Below, in pieces: positions 1 to 8,982 of a stretch of DNA of 36,130 nt; position 1 is the first letter of the stretch; every line of letters starts with the position of its first letter. The translations under genes were made by a program, and so were the position numbers. The notes under the pieces are model-generated. The model made no database searches, was not told the DNA's origin, and saw only the letters and a list, made by a program, of their open reading frames with translations. This DNA comes from Candidatus Burkholderia verschuerenii (GTDB taxonomy: Bacteria > Pseudomonadota > Gammaproteobacteria > Burkholderiales > Burkholderiaceae), in the NCBI RefSeq assembly GCF_001189365.1, contig NZ_LFJJ01000033.1, positions 1 through 36,130 on the forward strand. Reading direction: 5' to 3'.

Positions 1-50
1 AGATCGATCATGGTGTCGAGGCGGCTGCGAAAGAAATCGGGCGTGCTCAT
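1..50 (-). CDS. IS transposase N-terminus (partial, runs off the window)
   Basis: Only the first 16 codons are present. They read MSTPDFFRSRLDTMID, which resembles the N-terminus I know from IS5-family DDE transposases of Burkholderia and relatives. The start ATG is at 50-48 on the minus strand. The same codons appear on the plus strand at 36081-36130. No catalytic residue lies in the visible part, so family assignment is tentative. Confidence 0.6.
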   Translation of the reverse strand, partial: MSTPDFFRSRLDTMID

Positions 51-173
51 CGGCGAAGTTCCAAACTCCCAGGAAACCATTCAGATCAATATTGCTTCTG
101 GGAGTTCTGGGAAACACGATCTTCCGGCGGCCCCTTGCCACCCTTGACTTCGACTAATTCTGAAGGGCCGACT
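1..173 (-). mobile_element. IS element 5' end, left copy (probably IS5 family, partial)
   Basis: These bases are the reverse complement of the last 175 bases of the window, apart from two missing G residues near position 127. The segment contains the first codons of a transposase on the minus strand (start codon at 48-50) and about 123 bp of IS leader between that start and the junction with otsA. The junction lies near 170-173, because the shared sequence stops after the bases GACT. Inside the leader, AACTCCCAG (64-72) and CTGGGAGTT (98-106) form a perfect 9-bp inverted repeat. The exact terminal repeat and target duplication cannot be defined because the other IS end is outside the window. 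The IS5-family call rests on the transposase N-terminus only. Confidence 0.8.
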
Positions 174-804
174 CATGAGTGTCGACCGGCTGGATTATTC
201 GAAAGGGCTGGTCGAGCGTTTCAAGGCGTTCGAGCAGTTCCTCGAAAAGTCGCCGGAATGGCGCGGCAACGTCACGCTCGTGCAGATCGCGCCGCCGACG
301 CGCTCGGACGTCGAAACCTATCAGCAGATCCGCCAGAATCTCGAATACGAGGCGGGGCGCATCAACGGGCGGTTTTCGGGGCTCGATTACACGCCGATCC
401 GCTATCTGAATCAGCGCTATGACCGCTGGAAGCTGATGTCGCTGTTCCGCGAATCGCAGATCGGGCTGGTCACGCCGCTGCGCGACGGCATGAATCTCGT
501 CGCCAAGGAATATATCGCGGCGCAGAACCCGGACGATCCGGGCGTGCTGGTGCTGGTGCTGTCGCAGTTCGCGGGCGCGGCGGGCGAAATGACCGGCGCG
601 GTGATGGTCAATCCGCACGATGTCGTCGGCACCAGCGACGCCATCGGCCGCGCGCTGGCGATGCCGTTCGCGGAGCGCCGTCAGCGCTACGAAACCAACA
701 TGGCGGCGTTGCGCAAGTTCGATCTCGGCGCGTGGCGCGATCGTTTCCTGACCGATCTGCGCGGCGTGAGCAAAGACGCGGGCGCGCCGAAACGCCCTAA
801 ATAA
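174..804 (+). pseudogene. otsA: trehalose-6-phosphate synthase OtsA, C-terminal remnant cut by IS
   Basis: OtsA (GT20) transfers glucose from UDP-glucose to glucose-6-phosphate to make trehalose-6-phosphate, an osmoprotectant precursor. The frame encodes about 209 residues that begin at the conserved SVDRLDYSKGL segment, which lies past the middle of full-length proteins of roughly 470 residues, so about 260 N-terminal residues are missing. Visible C-terminal family motifs include the [14 protein letters not shown] segment of the sugar-nucleotide site and [10 protein letters not shown]. The ATG at 175 is an internal Met and not a natural start, and no ribosome site precedes it. A GTGCTG hexamer occurs three times in tandem (544-561), giving VLVLVL where the family usually has VLVL. 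The missing N-terminal domain makes activity very unlikely. Confidence 0.9.
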
Positions 805-1113
805 AGGCGATCGACCGCTTGCGACGACCCGTAACAGCCGCCCGAAACGATTGTTTCGCCTCTGTAACAGAGCGATGAAAGTGCAATAGGAGCGGCATCC
901 GGACGCGTCGCCCCGGATAATAAGATCAACGCGCGGTCAGGCGATCGGCCACGGCGGGCCGTCGAAACAATTCGGGACGGAACGTCTGGTGCAGTGATTT
1001 CGCGCGAGTCGCAACGTTGGAAAACGCTTAAGGGCAATCCTCGTTGGCCGGGTTCGCGCTCGCCTGCCATACTCTCGATTCGCGCGTCGCTTTTCCGTTT
1101 GGAGACGAGGACG
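805..1113. other. intergenic region with two adjacent palindromes
   Basis: No gene is seen in these 309 bp between the otsA remnant and the glycosyltransferase gene. Two perfect palindromes lie side by side: CGAAAC-gatt-GTTTCG at 843-858 and CTCTGT-a-ACAGAG at 860-872. Neither is followed by a T-run, so they do not look like an intrinsic terminator, and they could be protein-binding sites. The 3' end carries the ribosome site GGAGACGAGG (1101-1110) for the next gene. I see no convincing -35/-10 pair. Confidence 0.5.
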
Positions 1114-2181
1114 ATGAGAATTGCCCAAATTGCCCCGCTGACCGAATCCGTGCCGCCGAAATACTACGGCGGCACGGAGCGCGTCGTGTCGTATCTGACC
1201 GAGGCGCTCGTCGAACAGGGTCACGACGTGACGTTGTTCGCCACCGGCGATTCGCAGACCACCGCGAAGCTCGAAGCCGTATGGCCGCGCGCGTTGCGGC
1301 TCGACGTGTCGATCCGCGATCGCATCGCGCCTCATATGCTGCTGCTGGAAAAGGTGCGGCGTCGCGCCGAGGACTTCGATGTCCTGCATTTCCACATGGA
1401 CTACTACTCGTTCTCGCTGTTCAAGCGGCAGGAGACGCCGTTCGTCACGACGATGCACGGCCGTCTCGACTTGCCCGAGCAGCAGCCCGTCTTCGACACC
1501 TTCGACACCGCGCCGGTCATTTCCATCTCCGACGCGCAGCGGCATCCGCTTCCGCAAGCGAAGTGGGTCGCGACGGTCAATCACGCGCTGCCCGAAAACC
1601 TCTACATGCCGCAGCCGGTGGAGCAGGAATATCTCGCGTTTTTAGGCCGCATTTCGCCGGAAAAACGCGTGGATACGGCCATTCGTATCGCCGGACGCTG
1701 CGGCTTGCCGATCAAGATCGCCGCCAAAGTCGATGCCGCCGATCACGAGTATTTCGAGCGTGAAATCGTGCCGCTGCTGGCGTTGCCGTATGTCGAGTAC
1801 ATCGGCGAAATCGACGATAGCCAGAAGGCGGATTTTCTGTCGCGCGCGCATGCGCTGGTGTTTCCGATCGACTGGCCGGAACCGTTCGGCCTCGTGCTGA
1901 TCGAGGCGATGGCGTGCGGCACGCCGGTCATCGCGTTCAATCGCGGCGCGGTGCCGGAAGTGGTCGACGAGGGCGTGACAGGGTTTATTGTCGAGGATGA
2001 AATCGGCGCGGTGGCGGCGGTGAATCGCCTGCATACGCTGCCGCGTGCGGGCGTGCGCCGGCGCTTCGAGGAGCGCTTCACGTCGCATCGGATGGCGCGC
2101 GAGTATCTGGCCGCGTATCAGTCGATGGTGCGCGCGCAGAAGCGTTCGCGCTTCAGGCTGATCGATCGCGCGACGACCTGA
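1114..2181 (+). CDS. glycosyltransferase family 4 protein
   Basis: This 355-residue protein is a GT-B fold glycosyltransferase of family 4. The N-terminal Rossmann domain carries the GT4-like opening PPKYYGGTERVVSYLTEAL with the glycine-rich acceptor-side loop, followed by GHDVTLFATGDS. The C-terminal domain starts near residue 170 with LGRISPEKRVDTAIRIA and holds the retaining E-x7-E motif as EPFGLVLIEAMACGTPVIAF. The donor and acceptor sugars cannot be read from sequence. The start at 1114 is chosen because GGAGACGAGG precedes it by a few bases; the frame extends upstream without a good ribosome site. It lies next to the otsA remnant on the same strand but over 300 bp away, so co-transcription is uncertain. 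A bidirectional terminator follows. Confidence 0.85.
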   Translation: MRIAQIAPLTESVPPKYYGGTERVVSYLTEALVEQGHDVTLFATGDSQTTAKLEAVWPRALRLDVSIRDRIAPHMLLLEKVRRRAEDFDVLHFHMDYYSFSLFKRQETPFVTTMHGRLDLPEQQPVFDTFDTAPVISISDAQRHPLPQAKWVATVNHALPENLYMPQPVEQEYLAFLGRISPEKRVDTAIRIAGRCGLPIKIAAKVDAADHEYFEREIVPLLALPYVEYIGEIDDSQKADFLSRAHALVFPIDWPEPFGLVLIEAMACGTPVIAFNRGAVPEVVDEGVTGFIVEDEIGAVAAVNRLHTLPRAGVRRRFEERFTSHRMAREYLAAYQSMVRAQKRSRFRLIDRATT

Positions 2182-2207
2182 ACCGAACCGAACCTCCGGC
2201 ATGCGGA

Positions 2208-2238
2208 TAAAAAAGGGCGCTTTCGAGCGCCCTTTTTT
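2208..2238. terminator. bidirectional intrinsic terminator between GT4 gene and ftsY
   Basis: A perfect 7-bp GC-rich stem, GGGCGCT / AGCGCCC (2215-2221 and 2226-2232), closes a TTCG loop. It is flanked by six A residues on the left and six T residues on the right, so it can end the rightward glycosyltransferase transcript and the leftward ftsY transcript, which converge here. Confidence 0.9.
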
Positions 2239-2244
2239 CATCAT

Positions 2245-3477
2245 TTAGCCAAGCAACGCGTCGGCGAATTCTTCCGCGCTGAAGGGCTGCAAATCCTCGA
2301 CCTTTTCGCCCACGCCGATGAAGTACACCGGAATCGGCCGCTGACGCGCGATCGCCGCGATAATGCCGCCCTTCGCGGTGCCGTCGAGTTTGGTGATGAT
2401 CAGGCCGGTGAGTCCGAGCGCGTCGTCGAACGCCTTCACTTGCGCGAGCGCGTTCTGGCCCGTGTTGCCGTCGATCACGAGCAGCACTTCGTGCGGCGCA
2501 TCGGGCATTGCCTTGGCGATCACGCGGCGCACCTTGCGCAGTTCTTCCATCAGATGCAGTTGCGTCGGCAGACGGCCGGCGGTGTCGGCCATCATCACGT
2601 CGATCTTGCGGGCACGCGCCGCGCCGACGGCGTCGAAGATCACCGCGGCGGCATCGCCGCTTTCCTGCGCGATCACCGTCACGTTGTTGCGCTCGCCCCA
2701 GACCACGAGCTGTTCGCGCGCGGCGGCGCGGAAGGTATCGCCCGCCGCCAGCAGCACCGACTGGTTGAAGCTCTGCAGATGCTTCGCCAGCTTGCCGATG
2801 CTCGTCGTCTTGCCGACGCCGTTCACGCCCGCGATCATCATCACCAGCGGCTGGGCGCGGCCGAGCATCAGCGTTTTTTCCAGCGGTCGCATCAGGTCGA
2901 CGAGAAACTCGCGCAGTGCGCCTTTCACTTGCGCGGCTTCCGTCAGACGTTCCGAACGCACCTTTTCGCGCAGCAATTCGAGCAGGAATTCGGTCGCGTC
3001 GACGCCGGCATCGGACATCAGCAGCGCGGTTTCGAGTTCTTCGTACAGATCCTCGTCGATCTTCGCACTGACGAAAATGCCGGTGAGGTTGTTGCTGGTC
3101 TTCGACAGCCCGTGCCGCAAACGCGACAGCCACGATTTCTTCGCGGCCGCATCGGGCTCGGGCGGCGGCACGATGGCGTCGCTCGCGGCATCGGTTTCCG
3201 GCCCGCGCGACCAGCGGGAATCGGTGCGGCCTTGCCAGTAGGGCTTCGGTTCGTCGGGCGCGGCGGGTTGCGCGGCCGGCTGCGCGGCGGGCGTTTCCGG
3301 CAACTGAGGCGCGGCGGGCTCCGGCGGAATCGCGGCGTCGATGGTGGGTTCGTGCTCGAACTCCGTCTCATCGGCGGGCGGCGCGTCTGCGTCCTCTTCG
3401 ACGTGGGCCGATTCTTCCTGAGCCGCGTCGAGCGGCTCGTCTGCCGGCTTTTTGAATTTCTTGAAGAAGCTGAACAT
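2245..3477 (-). CDS. ftsY: signal recognition particle receptor FtsY
   Basis: FtsY is the membrane-associated GTPase that docks SRP-bound ribosomes at the Sec translocon. The 410-residue product opens with a basic MFSFFKKFKK segment, then an acidic and Pro/Ala-rich A region to about residue 110, as in other proteobacterial FtsY proteins. The helical N domain spans about 113-205. The NG GTPase core has its P-loop GVNGVGKT at about 217-224, followed by the DTFRAAAREQL, DTAGR and TKLDGTAKGG motifs. The protein ends in the usual membrane-proximal helix. The frame extends 50 codons further upstream, but the start at 3477 gives the standard N-terminus. It is transcribed away from rsmD, with 234 bp between the starts. 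Confidence 0.97.
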   Translation of the reverse strand: MFSFFKKFKKPADEPLDAAQEESAHVEEDADAPPADETEFEHEPTIDAAIPPEPAAPQLPETPAAQPAAQPAAPDEPKPYWQGRTDSRWSRGPETDAASDAIVPPPEPDAAAKKSWLSRLRHGLSKTSNNLTGIFVSAKIDEDLYEELETALLMSDAGVDATEFLLELLREKVRSERLTEAAQVKGALREFLVDLMRPLEKTLMLGRAQPLVMMIAGVNGVGKTTSIGKLAKHLQSFNQSVLLAAGDTFRAAAREQLVVWGERNNVTVIAQESGDAAAVIFDAVGAARARKIDVMMADTAGRLPTQLHLMEELRKVRRVIAKAMPDAPHEVLLVIDGNTGQNALAQVKAFDDALGLTGLIITKLDGTAKGGIIAAIARQRPIPVYFIGVGEKVEDLQPFSAEEFADALLG

Positions 3478-3711
3478 GGTGTATGACGTGATGCGCGCGT
3501 CATCCGATGGCGTCGAGGCGTGCATGACGGCACGCCGCAGAGAAGCCCGCGCATGGGGATTGGAAGCCGCGTATTTTATCAGGCAAGGACCGAGGCTTCC
3601 GGGCCGCAAAGGTGCGTTTCCCGGCATAACGGGCGCGTGTGGTAACGTTGGCGATCATTCCTGGTTCATCGTTCGATTCGTCGCACGTCAGTCCGATTCT
3701 CATCGCCTTTT

Positions 3712-4338
3712 ATGTCCCGCTCGTCCGCTTCCCGCTCCACTTTGCCCACTCATACGCCGTCGCGCGGAGGCAAGCCGCACACGATCCGCATCATCGGCGG
3801 CGACTGGAAACGCACGCCGCTGCCGGTGCTCGATCTGGACGGCTTGCGGCCGACGCCGGATCGCGTGCGCGAAACGCTGTTCAACTGGCTCGGGCAGGAC
3901 CTGAGCGGCCAGAATTGCTTCGATATGTTCGCGGGAAGCGGCGCGCTCGGCTTCGAAGCGGCATCGCGCGGCGCGGCGCGCGTGGTAATGGCCGAAAAAA
4001 GCAGCAAGGCGGCCGCACAATTGAGGGCGAATCAGGCGAAGCTGGGCGCGCGCAATATCGAGATCGCCGAAGCGGACGCAATGCGGCTCGCATCGGGCCT
4101 CACGCCCGGCTCGTTCGACGTGATCTTTCTCGATCCGCCGTTCGGCGACACGGCCCTGCTTTTGCGCGCGCTCGAAGTGTGCGCGCCGCTCGCCGCACCG
4201 GATGGCGCGATCTACGTCGAATGCGGCGATCCGCTGGATACGGCCGAGATCGCCGCGCTCGCGGATTGGACGGTCGTCAAGGAAGGGAAGGCGGGGGCGG
4301 TCCGCTATCATTTGCTGCGTCGCCGAAATGAGGAATAA
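3712..4338 (+). CDS. rsmD: 16S rRNA (guanine(966)-N(2))-methyltransferase RsmD
   Basis: RsmD methylates G966 of 16S rRNA in the 30S subunit using S-adenosylmethionine. The 208-residue product has the RIIGGDWKRTPLPV opening and RPTPDRVRETLFNWL segment typical of the family. The SAM-binding motif FAGSGALGFEA is at about 73-83 and the catalytic DPPF motif at 141-144. The length fits the family. The N-terminal 20 residues (Ser/Thr/Pro-rich) are poorly conserved, so the true start could be slightly downstream. It is followed by coaD 101 bp away on the same strand, a common pairing in beta- and gammaproteobacteria. Confidence 0.94.
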   Translation: MSRSSASRSTLPTHTPSRGGKPHTIRIIGGDWKRTPLPVLDLDGLRPTPDRVRETLFNWLGQDLSGQNCFDMFAGSGALGFEAASRGAARVVMAEKSSKAAAQLRANQAKLGARNIEIAEADAMRLASGLTPGSFDVIFLDPPFGDTALLLRALEVCAPLAAPDGAIYVECGDPLDTAEIAALADWTVVKEGKAGAVRYHLLRRRNEE

Positions 4339-4439
4339 TGCGCGTGCCCCAATTCCGCGCGTCGCTCGTACACAGTCGCGGTAGGGCCGCTCGCTTCGCA
4401 AGAGCATACGAGGCAAGGTAATTAAAAGAGGAGAAGCTC

Positions 4440-4946
4440 ATGGTTGTCGCCGTGTATCCGGGAACATTTGACCCGCTCACTCGCGGACATGAAGATATCG
4501 TGCGGCGTGCATCGAGCATTTTCGATACGCTGATCGTGGGCGTGGCGGACAGCCGCGCGAAGAAGCCGTTTTTCACATTGCAGGAAAGGCTCGACATCGC
4601 CAACGAGGTGCTCGGGCATTATCCGAACGTGCAGGTAAGCAGTTTTACCGGGCTATTGAAGGATTTCGTGCGCAAGAACAACGCGCGCGTGATCGTGCGC
4701 GGCCTGCGCGCCGTGTCCGATTTCGAGTACGAGTTTCAGATGGCGGGGATGAACCGTTATTTGCTGCCCGATGTCGAAACCATGTTCATGACGCCGTCGG
4801 ACCAGTATCAGTTTATTTCGGGCACCATCGTGCGCGAGATTGCGCAGCTCGGCGGCGATGTGAGCAAGTTCGTGTTTCCGTCGGTGGAAAAGTGTCTGAC
4901 CGACAAGGTCGCCGACACGGCACAGAAAGATTCGACGGCGCCTTGA
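4440..4946 (+). CDS. coaD: pantetheine-phosphate adenylyltransferase CoaD
   Basis: CoaD joins 4'-phosphopantetheine and ATP to give dephospho-CoA, the penultimate step of coenzyme A synthesis. The 168-residue protein carries the nucleotidyltransferase signature [15 protein letters not shown], with the (T/H)xGH motif at about 14-17, and the second signature [10 protein letters not shown] at about 126-135. The length is normal. The ATG at 4440 is preceded by a strong AAGAGGAGAAG ribosome site. The gene is intact. Confidence 0.97.
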   Translation: MVVAVYPGTFDPLTRGHEDIVRRASSIFDTLIVGVADSRAKKPFFTLQERLDIANEVLGHYPNVQVSSFTGLLKDFVRKNNARVIVRGLRAVSDFEYEFQMAGMNRYLLPDVETMFMTPSDQYQFISGTIVREIAQLGGDVSKFVFPSVEKCLTDKVADTAQKDSTAP

Positions 4947-5020
4947 TGCGCCGGGCCCGCGCACTCATCTACGCGCTTGCGCGGGTTCCTTGCCGGAGAC
5001 CATCCGGCGCAAGAGAGTGA

Positions 5021-5284
<264 letters not shown>

Positions 5285-5289
5285 GCGTC

Positions 5290-6358
5290 TTAAGCGACGA
5301 TTTTCTGCAGCGCCGCCACGAGCGCGTCGCATTCATCGGGCGTGCCGATCGAGATGCGCAGATGCTGATCGATGCGCGGCAGCTTGAAATGGCCGCACGA
5401 AAATCTCCTTCTCACGCAGCGATGCCGCGAGCGCCGCCGCATCGCGCGCGCGATGTTTCGCGAACACGAAATTCGCCGCTGATGGCACCACGTCGAAGCC
5501 GAGTTGTTCGAGTTGCGCCGCCAGCTTGTCGCGGCTCGCGACGACCTTCGCGCAACCTTCCTTGAACCACGCCGGATCTTCGTACGATGCCTGCGCCGCG
5601 ACCTGCGCGAGCCGGTCGAGCGGATACGAGTTGAAGCTGTCCTTCACGCGCGTCAGCGCTTCGATCAGCTCGACATTGCCGAACGCAAAGCCCACGCGCA
5701 TGCCCGCGAGCGAGCGCGCCTTCGACGTCGTCTGCACGACGAGCAGATTCGGATATGTGTCGATCAGATTCACCGCCGATTCCGCGCCGAAGTCGACATA
5801 CGCTTCGTCGATGATCACGGGCACGTCGGGATTCTGCTTCAGCAGCACGTCGATTTCCGACAGCGGCAGCGCGCGGCCGGTCGGCGCGTTCGGATTCGGC
5901 AGCAAAATGCCGCCGTTCGGCGAACGGTAATCGTCGACGTCGATGGCGAAGTCCGCGTTCAGCGGAATCGTCTGGTACGCGACGCCGTACAACTGGGCGT
6001 AGACCGGATAGAAGCTGTACGTGATGTCCGGAAAGCGGATCGGCGCGTCGCGCTTGAGCAGCGCCTGAAACGCGTGCGCGAGCACTTCGTCGGAGCCGTT
6101 GCCCGCGAACACCTGTTCCACGCGCAGACCGTGATGCTTCGCCACCGCTTCGCGCATCGCGCGCGAGGTCGGATCGGGATACTTGCGTAGCGTCGCGCCG
6201 TCTTCGCCCAGTTCGCGACGAATCGCCTCGACCACGCGCGGCGAGGGCAGATACGGGTTCTCGTTCGTGTTCAGCTTGATCGGATGCGCCAGCGCGGGTT
6301 GCTCGCCCGGCACGTACGGCGTCAGCGTGTGGACGATATCGCTCCAGAAACGGCTCAC
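5290..6358 (-). pseudogene. hisC: histidinol-phosphate aminotransferase HisC, frameshifted near the C-terminus
   Basis: HisC is the PLP enzyme that transaminates imidazole-acetol phosphate to histidinol phosphate. It starts at GTG 6358 behind AAAGGAG. The frame is normal through the PLP-lysine region [18 protein letters not shown]. Around 5391-5394 one extra base changes the frame: the first frame ends early at 5333, while the second continues as [20 protein letters not shown] and ends at 5290, next to the ferredoxin stop. The lost tail holds the conserved Arg of the RISIGT motif, which binds the substrate carboxylate in type I aminotransferases, so the truncated enzyme is probably inactive. 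A second hisC paralogue elsewhere is common in Burkholderia and could cover the loss. An alternative explanation is a one-base sequencing error. Confidence 0.85.
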
Positions 6359-6373
6359 GTTCGGCTCCTTTTG

Positions 6374-6967
6374 TTATGGATTGCGGTGCAGGTTCATCAT
6401 CGCGCGCTCGGTTTCGCCGGCGACGACGAAAGGCATCAAGGCGAGCGAGCGTTCGATCGACTGATCGATCACGTCCTGCTCCTCGCGACGCGGCGGCTTC
6501 AGCACGAAATTGGCGACATCGGGCTTCGCGCCCGCGCCTTCGGGAATCAGATCGCGCGGATGCCCGATGCCGATGCGCAGCCGCCAATACTGCTGCGACG
6601 ACAGATGCGCGGAAATGTCCTTCAAACCGTTATGGCCGCCGCTGCCGCCGAGTTTCATCTTGACGGTGCCGGGCGGCAGATCGAGTTCGTCGTGCGCGAC
6701 GAGGATTTCATCGGGAAGAATCTTGAAGAACTGCGCGAGCGCGACGACCGATTGCCCCGAGCGGTTCATAAAGGTCTGCGGTTCGAGCAGATGCACTTCG
6801 TGACCGTTAAGACGGCCTTTGCCGTAGAAGCCGTGAAAGCGCTTTTCTTCGCGCAGCGTCGCGCCGGCGTCGCGTGCGAACTGGTCGACGAACCAGAAGC
6901 CCGCGTTATGCCGCGTCGCGGTGTATTCAGCGCCCGGATTGCCCAGGCCGACGATCAGTTTGATCAT
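6374..6967 (-). CDS. pth: peptidyl-tRNA hydrolase Pth
   Basis: Pth frees tRNA from prematurely released peptidyl-tRNA in the cytoplasm. The 197-residue protein opens with [19 protein letters not shown], including Asn10 and the catalytic His20. It also contains the [10 protein letters not shown] segment with the catalytic Asp and the [10 protein letters not shown] loop with the substrate-binding Asn. It is intact and of normal length. It lies downstream of rplY on the same strand, with an intrinsic terminator in the gap, and its stop is 15 bp from the hisC start. Confidence 0.97.
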   Translation of the reverse strand: MIKLIVGLGNPGAEYTATRHNAGFWFVDQFARDAGATLREEKRFHGFYGKGRLNGHEVHLLEPQTFMNRSGQSVVALAQFFKILPDEILVAHDELDLPPGTVKMKLGGSGGHNGLKDISAHLSSQQYWRLRIGIGHPRDLIPEGAGAKPDVANFVLKPPRREEQDVIDQSIERSLALMPFVVAGETERAMMNLHRNP

Positions 6968-6985
6968 GTCGAATTCGATAGAGCG

Positions 6986-7018
6986 AAAAACCCCCGCCGG
7001 AACTTGCGCTCCGGCGGG
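6986..7018 (-). terminator. intrinsic terminator downstream of rplY
   Basis: On the minus strand a perfect 9-bp stem, CCCGCCGGA / TCCGGCGGG (7018-7010 with 7001-6993), is followed by GG and a T-run (complement of 6986-6990). It lies between the rplY stop and the pth start and should reduce read-through into pth. Confidence 0.8.
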
Positions 7019-7068
7019 TCACGTCGACCGTTCCGAAGAACGGATCGAGAGGATAGCGTTTGAGAAGC

Positions 7069-7689
7069 TTACTCAGCAGCCGGCGCGTCGCCTTCTGCAG
7101 CGTTCTCACCCTCTTCCGACACGACAGCAGCCGGAATGGTTGCCGAAGCGACCACCGGGTTTTCTGCGTCGATTGCCAGCGTCAGGCTCACGCCCTTCGG
7201 CAGCACGATGTCCTTCGCGTGCATCGTCTGACCGGCTTCGATCTTCGCCAGATCGATTTCCAGGAACTCAGGCAGGTCCGCCGGCAGGCATTCCACTTCC
7301 AGTTCCGTCACGACGTGGGTGATGACCGCGCCCGACAGCTTCACGGCAGGATTCGTTTCCTGGTTCATGAAGTGCAGCGGCACCTTGGTGTGCAGCTTCT
7401 TGTTCGCGTCGACGCGCTGGAAATCCACGTGCAGCACGTACTGCTTGAACGGGTGATATTGCACGTCGCGCAGCAGAACCTGTTGCGACTTGCCACCGAT
7501 TTCCATGTCGAGAATCGACGAGTGGAACACTTCTTTCTTCAGGGCGTGCCACAGGGCGTTGTGGTCGAGTTCGACCAGTTGAACGTCCGCTGCACCACCG
7601 TACACGATACCCGGGGTCTTGCCCGAGTTACGCAGGCGGCGGCTCGCACCCGTACCTTGCTTGCTACGCTCGAAAGCGACTACTTTCAT
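7069..7689 (-). CDS. rplY: 50S ribosomal protein L25, long Ctc-type form
   Basis: L25 binds 5S rRNA in the large ribosomal subunit. This is the long form (206 residues) with an N-terminal L25 domain ([27 protein letters not shown], residues about 6-95) and a C-terminal beta domain (about 96-185), as in the general-stress protein Ctc. It ends in an acidic, Ala-rich tail. The L25-pth pairing is common in betaproteobacteria. The gene is intact. Confidence 0.96.
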   Translation of the reverse strand: MKVVAFERSKQGTGASRRLRNSGKTPGIVYGGAADVQLVELDHNALWHALKKEVFHSSILDMEIGGKSQQVLLRDVQYHPFKQYVLHVDFQRVDANKKLHTKVPLHFMNQETNPAVKLSGAVITHVVTELEVECLPADLPEFLEIDLAKIEAGQTMHAKDIVLPKGVSLTLAIDAENPVVASATIPAAVVSEEGENAAEGDAPAAE

Positions 7690-7795
7690 GTTTGACTCCT
7701 ATATCTGCCCGCGACCAGGCAGGGAAACCGGGATCAGCGAAAAAGTGTGATCCCACAACAAGCGATGTGAACCTTCGTTCGCTCACATCGATTAT

Positions 7796-7823
7796 GCAAA
7801 AACGCGAAGCATGCGCTTCGCGT
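7796..7823 (-). terminator. intrinsic terminator downstream of prs
   Basis: On the minus strand a 9-bp stem, ACGCGAAGC / GCTTCGCGT (7823-7815 with 7810-7802), with a 4-base loop is followed by a T-run (complement of 7797-7801). It sits 27 bp past the prs stop and separates prs from rplY. Confidence 0.8.
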
Positions 7824-7849
7824 CCTTTGCCAATCTTTTTACGACTGCT

Positions 7850-8803
7850 TCAACTTTCCGCGAACAGCGACATCACCGAATCACCGCGACGGATACGCGA
7901 GAACGTCTCCGCGAGCAGACCCGCGCTCGACAGTGGGCGGATCTTCGGGCAAGCCAGCGATTCGGCCGACAGCGGAATGGTGTCCGTGACGACGAGTTCG
8001 TCCAGCTCCGACGCCGTGATTCGCGCGCCCGCGCCGCCCGACAGAACCGGGTGCGTCGCGTAAGCGAAAACCTGTTTCGCGCCGCGTGCCTTCAGCACTT
8101 GCGCGGCCTTGCACAGCGTGCCGGCGGTATCGACCATGTCGTCCATGATCACGCAGGTACGGCCTTCGACTTCACCGATGATGTTCATCACTTCGGCGAC
8201 ATTCGCCTTCGGACGACGCTTGTCGATGATCGCGAGATCCGTGTTCAGCTGCTTGGCGAGCGCACGCGCGCGCACCACGCCACCGACGTCCGGCGACACG
8301 ACCAGCAGATGGTCATGGTTCTGCTTGCGCAGATCGCCGAGCAGAACGGGCGTTGCATAGATGTTGTCGACGGGGATGTCGAAGAAACCTTGAATCTGGT
8401 CGGCGTGAAGGTCCATGGTGATCACGCGATCGACGCCGGCAATCTCCAGCATGTTCGCGACGACCTTCGCCGAAATAGCCACTCGCGCGGAACGCGGACG
8501 GCGATCCTGACGCGCATAACCGAAGTAGGGGATGGCTGCGGTGATCCGGCCAGCGGATGCGCGCTTGAGCGCATCGACCATGATCATCAGTTCCATCAGG
8601 TTGTCGTTCGTGGGGGCGCAGGTGGACTGCAGAACGAATACGTCTTTGCCCCGAACGTTTTCCTGAATCTCGACCATGATCTCGCCGTCTGAGAAACGGC
8701 TGACCATTGCTTTGCCGAGAGGAATTCCAAGGATTTTGACGACTTCCTGTGCAAGCGCGGGATTCGCGTTGCCAGTAAAAACCATCAGGCCGTCACTGCT
8801 CAT
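7850..8803 (-). CDS. prs: ribose-phosphate pyrophosphokinase (PRPP synthetase)
   Basis: Prs makes PRPP from ribose-5-phosphate and ATP, the entry metabolite for purine, pyrimidine, histidine and NAD synthesis. The 317-residue protein shows RFSDGE and [17 protein letters not shown] near the N-terminus, the ATP-site [20 protein letters not shown], the metal-binding [17 protein letters not shown] and the PRPP loop [13 protein letters not shown]. The segment GGAGARIT differs slightly from the form I expect in close relatives but stays in frame. It is transcribed after tRNA-Gln on the same strand. Apt, another PRPP-linked enzyme, also lies in the window. Confidence 0.97.
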   Translation of the reverse strand: MSSDGLMVFTGNANPALAQEVVKILGIPLGKAMVSRFSDGEIMVEIQENVRGKDVFVLQSTCAPTNDNLMELMIMVDALKRASAGRITAAIPYFGYARQDRRPRSARVAISAKVVANMLEIAGVDRVITMDLHADQIQGFFDIPVDNIYATPVLLGDLRKQNHDHLLVVSPDVGGVVRARALAKQLNTDLAIIDKRRPKANVAEVMNIIGEVEGRTCVIMDDMVDTAGTLCKAAQVLKARGAKQVFAYATHPVLSGGAGARITASELDELVVTDTIPLSAESLACPKIRPLSSAGLLAETFSRIRRGDSVMSLFAES

Positions 8804-8851
8804 CGTGCACCTGTCTGCGGCTGGAGGCGAGAGGAATATAACGAGAAAGAA

Positions 8852-8928
8852 TGGCAGGGGAGGAAGGACTCGAACCCTCGCATGCCGGAATCAAAATCCG
8901 GTGCCTTGACCAACTTGGCGACTCCCCT
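8852..8928 (-). tRNA. tRNA-Gln (anticodon TTG)
   Basis: On the minus strand the gene reads from AGGGGAG at 8928 to a genome-encoded CCA at 8854-8852. The 7-bp acceptor arms AGGGGAG / CTCCCCT pair perfectly. The anticodon stem CCGGA / TCCGG closes the loop TTTTGAT, giving anticodon TTG for glutamine CAA codons. The T arm has GAGGG-TTCGAGT-CCTTC with one wobble pair. It lies between ispE and prs and is probably co-transcribed with them. Confidence 0.95.
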
Positions 8929-8982
8929 ACACTAACTTTGAGTCTTGCCGGAAGTGTAGGACATACCCGACAAAACAAAACC

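Noticed and set aside
3478..3711. Hidden gene or gene remnant between ftsY and rsmD
   Set aside because: Short frames exist but show no family similarity or ribosome site. I cannot support more than a divergent promoter region.
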